From Litomosoides sigmodontis (lineage: Eukaryota > Nematoda > Chromadorea > Rhabditida > Onchocercidae), in contig OY718806.1 in assembly GCA_963070105.1 (NCBI GenBank), forward strand, positions 1,394,865-1,458,864: 64,000 nucleotides of DNA. The letters are read 5' to 3'. Within the stretch, counting starts at the first letter, position 1. Every line of letters begins with the position of its first letter. Below the pieces are notes generated by a model. That model saw only the letters and a list, made by a program, of their open reading frames with translations. It searched no databases and was not told where the DNA came from. Shown piece after piece: positions 49,227 through 64,000 of the stretch. Position numbers and translations under genes: made by a program.

Positions 49227-49419
49227 GTGGCAAATATTCCCACACCTATTTCACAAAGCAAATTATCACCGTTCGTGTCCGAAATCATCGGAATGCTATC
49301 CCACAAATTGTAGTTGCCGTAGTAGTACATGGCACTTCCGGTCTAACCGGATCGGACTTCATGTATGCGATGGTAAATTGAAGAGGAAGATGCTAAGAAG
49401 GCCGATTTTATCATGCAAA
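49227..49419 (+). pseudogene. coding-like fragment with a probable 1-bp frameshift, family unknown
   Basis: After an acceptor (ATATATTAG) one frame reads GGKYSHTYFTKQIITVRVRN, then HRNAIPQIVVAVVVHGTSGL and TGSDFMYAMVN, and meets TGA at 49379-49381. One base later a second frame begins EEEDAKKADFIMQ and runs to a donor-like CAAAG|GTATAA. Both halves have strongly coding-like codon patterns (many G-first and A-first codons), unlike the surroundings, and fit one exon carrying a single extra base. The HGTSGLTGS stretch vaguely recalls an alpha/beta-hydrolase oxyanion loop, but that is only a guess. No flanking exon was found. Either a decayed gene or an assembly indel in a real exon. Confidence 0.4.
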
Positions 49420-55793
<6,374 letters not shown>

Positions 55794-57106
55794 GCTATTG
55801 ATAATGATAACTAATGGCAATAATTCTGGTATCGCTTACACCAGTAATATTATATTATAATAATTATTATAATTGTTAATTGATTATAGCTATTGCATAA
55901 AGGGCTTAAATCTTGGTCGGTAGTCGTTTGTCATTTAATTTGTGAAGTGTTCACTGAAACAATTTCATTAAGACATTTCGATGATGACATCAGACTAGAA
56001 ATGATGAAAATAATTAACGGCAGGATATAGGAGAGGATGTTCCACATTGGTAGAATTCTCAAATTTGTGTGTATTTTGGGAAGTTTGTTCTTCAAATAAT
56101 CATTATTGCTCTTACTAATATGAAACTGCAATTCGTTGTGAGCGAAAAAAGCGAGGAAATTTGGAAAAAAAAATAATATCAAGTAATTTATCACTAGAAG
56201 GATGTGCAATTTCTTGTATTTCATTTTTGATTAAATGTTTTAATGATATCGTAATCCTATACGATAATGATATATGCATTTCATTATTCGCTTTTTCTTT
56301 CACACATTTTTAGCAAAATACAAATTATTTAAGTGATCGTTGGTTGATTTCCAAAATATTCAAGTAATCATTTATCTGCAAAATCGATAGGTAATCATAA
56401 AATGCAGAATCTGCATAATCTTTTAGTAATCATCAAATACGAGATTCATAAAATCTGTAAGCAATCATCAAATACAGAATCTCTAAGTAGTCATTGTTAG
56501 CATAAATACTTTTTCAACAAACGACAAATGATGCACACCGATTATAGCAATCAGACATTCATATCTGATGTTTGTTATTGAATAAATTAATTTAATAGTC
56601 ATTTACTGTAAGGGGAAGGGGAAGGTAACAACCAAATTTTCCCAATAAAGCGCTTTCTTCCCGCTTTTTTCCTTAATAATTTTTTCAATTATTAATGCAG
56701 TTCTTTACTTCATAACCTTCACTGGAATTCTATAAACAATATTGAAGGAAAAAAACTTTAACTAAAATTAATTACTACGAAAATGCTATAAATAGTTAAC
56801 TATACCTATAATTATAAATAATACGATATAATTCATCATAATTATCATGGAAATTGAACAATTAATTTGAATACTTCGTAATTCCCCGCTTAAGGATTCC
56901 AATATCCAAATAAATCATTGCTTTCTTTCGCCGTAACACTTCTTTTTTGTCATCAACCCTGCACTGTACTATAATTAATAATGATAATAATGTAATGATA
57001 ATATAACCATAATAACAGTATAATAGTAAAATGACATAATATAAAATAATATAATATAGTAATAAACAATAATATAATGATAGATAATCAATAATTATAA
57101 TGAATA
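55794..57106. other. AT-rich non-coding DNA with a degenerate 35-bp tandem repeat
   Basis: Apart from the repeat at 56364-56495, no supported feature. A minus-strand frame at 55931-56224 has a hydrophobic stretch (ILSYILPLIIFIISSL) but no homology and no splice context I trust. Confidence 0.5.
56364..56495. repeat. degenerate 35-bp tandem repeat
   Basis: Units begin GTAATCAT (or close variants) at 56364, 56391, 56426, 56461 and 56487. Spacings are 27, 35, 35 and 26 bp. The shared core is TAATCATCAAATACAGAATCT followed by ATAATCT-like sequence; shorter units lack an internal 8-9 bp. Confidence 0.75.
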
Positions 57107-57740
57107 ATAATAAATAATAATAATAAATAATAATAATAAATAATAATAATAAATAATAATAATAAATAATAATAATAAATAATAATAATAAATAATAATA
57201 ATAAATAATAATAATAAATAATAATAATAAATAATAATAATAAATAATAATAATAAATAATAATAATAAATAATAATAATAAATAATAATAATAAATAAT
57301 AATAATAAATAATAATAATAAATAATAATAATAAATAATAATAATAAATAATAATAATAAATAATAATAATAAATAATAATAATAAATAATAATAATAAA
57401 TAATAATAATAAATAATAATAATAAATAATAATAATAAATAATAATAATAAATAATAATAATAAATAATAATAATAAATAATAATAATAAATAATAATAA
57501 TAAATAATAATAATAAATAATAATAATAAATAATAATAATAAATAATAATAATAAATAATAATAATAAATAGTAATAATAAATAATAATAATAAATAATA
57601 ATAACAAATAATAATAATGAATAATAATAATATATAATAATAATAAATGATAAATAATAATAATGAATAATAATAATAAATAATAATAATAAATAATAAT
57701 GAATAATAATAATAATGAGTAATAATAAGTAATGATAAAT
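57107..57740. repeat. 13-bp (ATAATAATAATAA)n minisatellite
   Basis: The regular part, about 57112-57570, holds roughly 35 copies of a 13-bp unit, i.e. four TAA triplets plus one base, then degenerate units to about 57740. All minus-strand frames give the same 13-residue Tyr/Leu/Phe/Ile periodic peptide, so the 230-330-codon frames here are not genes. Confidence 0.95.
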
Positions 57741-62682
<4,942 letters not shown>

Positions 62683-64000
62683 CATTTATTACTAAATTAT
62701 TAATTATTAACTTGTTCTTATTATTAAAAGTAATTATTACTACTATTATTGCTGATATTGCTATCATTTTGTAACGTTATCGCTGCACCACTTTTTTTTG
62801 AGGTACGAGAACTACTTGAATTCCAAAACCTTATGTTTAAATCATAAATAACGAAAGAAATATTTGGCATTTTTAGAATATTCATGATGAAAAAAACAGA
62901 AAAAAAAGAGAAGGAAAAGATTTTCCAACGAATAACATTTGTACTACGGTAGAATATTCGTTGAATCGTTAATCAAATTGTGTCCGAACATAATTTATGA
63001 TGAATGCAACAAAAGGGGTTGAAAATGCTGTAGTTTTATTTTGATAATTTTTTTCGAAAAAAAAGCAGAAAAAAACCGAGCTAAAGAAATGAGATATTTG
63101 AACGTCAAGTATAGAGCAGCATATGTTAACTTCGATATTTTTAAACTTAAAATTTACGCTACCTTGCCATTTAATGTGAGCAATATGTCTGATTAAATAA
63201 TTTATGTTAATCGTGCTCTTCCTAATGGTTAATGAACTAGTGTCCTAAATTTAACGAACTAATTATTTTCATATATATATTATTTTAAAGATGAATTTTT
63301 AAATTTTAAAGTTGACTTTTTTGAAATATTTTACCACTACATTTACTCTAATTTTGTATGGTTTAGCTGATATAGCTATGTGTTTCCTTTTTTTTTTTTA
63401 GATTTACATATATGAATATTGTACTTTGTCAAATGAATGCAATGAATAGTAAGTGGTAACTGGATTACATTTAATAATCTTAGAAATTATACGCATATCA
63501 TCACTGATCACACTGATAATATCACTGATAAGGTGATATGCTACTTAACTGAATTGTCGACGGTAACAACGTGTATCATTTGTATGATGACGTATGGATA
63601 TGATTTTTCATTTAGATGACGTTGAGATATGCTTTTCCAGTAGAAATACCATATTTGTAACTACTGTACTAGTAATTTATTGAATAGTGTAAAATACGCA
63701 AGATGTATGTGCACATACGTTGATTGATTTGGCTCCACTTTAAACAAAAATTTAGTAAATTTTTTCACTCATTTTTACATTTTTACAATTATTGCATTTT
63801 TCGTAAAAGCTTGAATTGAACAATTATGCACAAATCTAATTTAATTTGCACTGCGTTAATCAATTTTCATAAATGATTGTAATGAAACGGTATGAAATAA
63901 GAGGGAAGCTAACAATGCTTTACCTGATAAATATTTCATTACCTATTCAGTGAAACATTTTTTAGGTAAACTTTTTTTATGCATTCATATTTCATTTACT
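62683..64000. other. AT-rich non-coding DNA, nothing recognised
   Basis: No exon, RNA gene or notable repeat was seen. Short poly-A/T runs and a four-copy CACTGATAA-like motif (about 63502-63534) only. Confidence 0.5.

Noticed and set aside
49227..49380. Protein tyrosine phosphatase P-loop reading of VVVHGTSGLTG
   Set aside because: It lacks the catalytic Cys and Arg of HCX5R, and the upstream spacing does not fit a PTP domain.

Overview
The window reads as AT-rich animal nuclear DNA, most likely from a nematode, perhaps a spirurid or filarial relative. This rests on three spliced plus-strand genes with animal-type domain content, mostly TTTCAG- or TTTTAG-like 3' splice sites, small exons (about 40-270 nt), introns of roughly 60-900 nt, and very AT-rich non-coding DNA full of simple repeats. 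The species is inferred, not proven. No prokaryotic operons, rRNA, tRNA or CRISPR were seen.

Layout. 1-9934: non-coding, with a 751-bp TAA array, a 28-bp-arm inverted repeat, a TG array and one possible minus-strand first exon (5289-5379). 9935-14296: type II phosphatidylinositol 4-kinase, nine exons read here, N-terminus missing. 14297-27171: long non-coding stretch with (GA)n, (CA)n, (GTT)n, 7-bp and 11-bp minisatellites, two islands of higher GC, and a three-copy hairpin-bearing repeat. 27372-31275: syndapin/PACSIN, complete F-BAR plus SH3. 31276-40098: non-coding, with a 667-bp TTA array. 40099-44667: type I inositol polyphosphate 5-phosphatase (INPP5A), complete from start to stop. 44668-64000: non-coding, with two very large trinucleotide arrays (1336 and 1751 bp), a 13-bp minisatellite, a 35-bp tandem repeat and one probably broken coding fragment at 49227-49419.

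The three recognised genes share a theme. PI4K2 makes PI4P on Golgi and endosomal membranes. Syndapin bends PI(4,5)P2/PS-rich membranes and links them to dynamin and actin. INPP5A degrades soluble Ins(1,4,5)P3. They lie on the same strand but 13 and 9 kb apart, so they are neighbours rather than an operon.

Most notable: two probable GC-AG introns fixed by reading frame and homology; a 63-bp in-frame segment of INPP5A ending in a stop codon whose status as intron or exon is unresolved; loss of the INPP5A C-terminal CaaX tail; minisatellites with 7-, 11- and 13-bp units that look like phase-slipped derivatives of the ATT trinucleotide; and a tandemly copied hairpin with one compensatory base-pair change.
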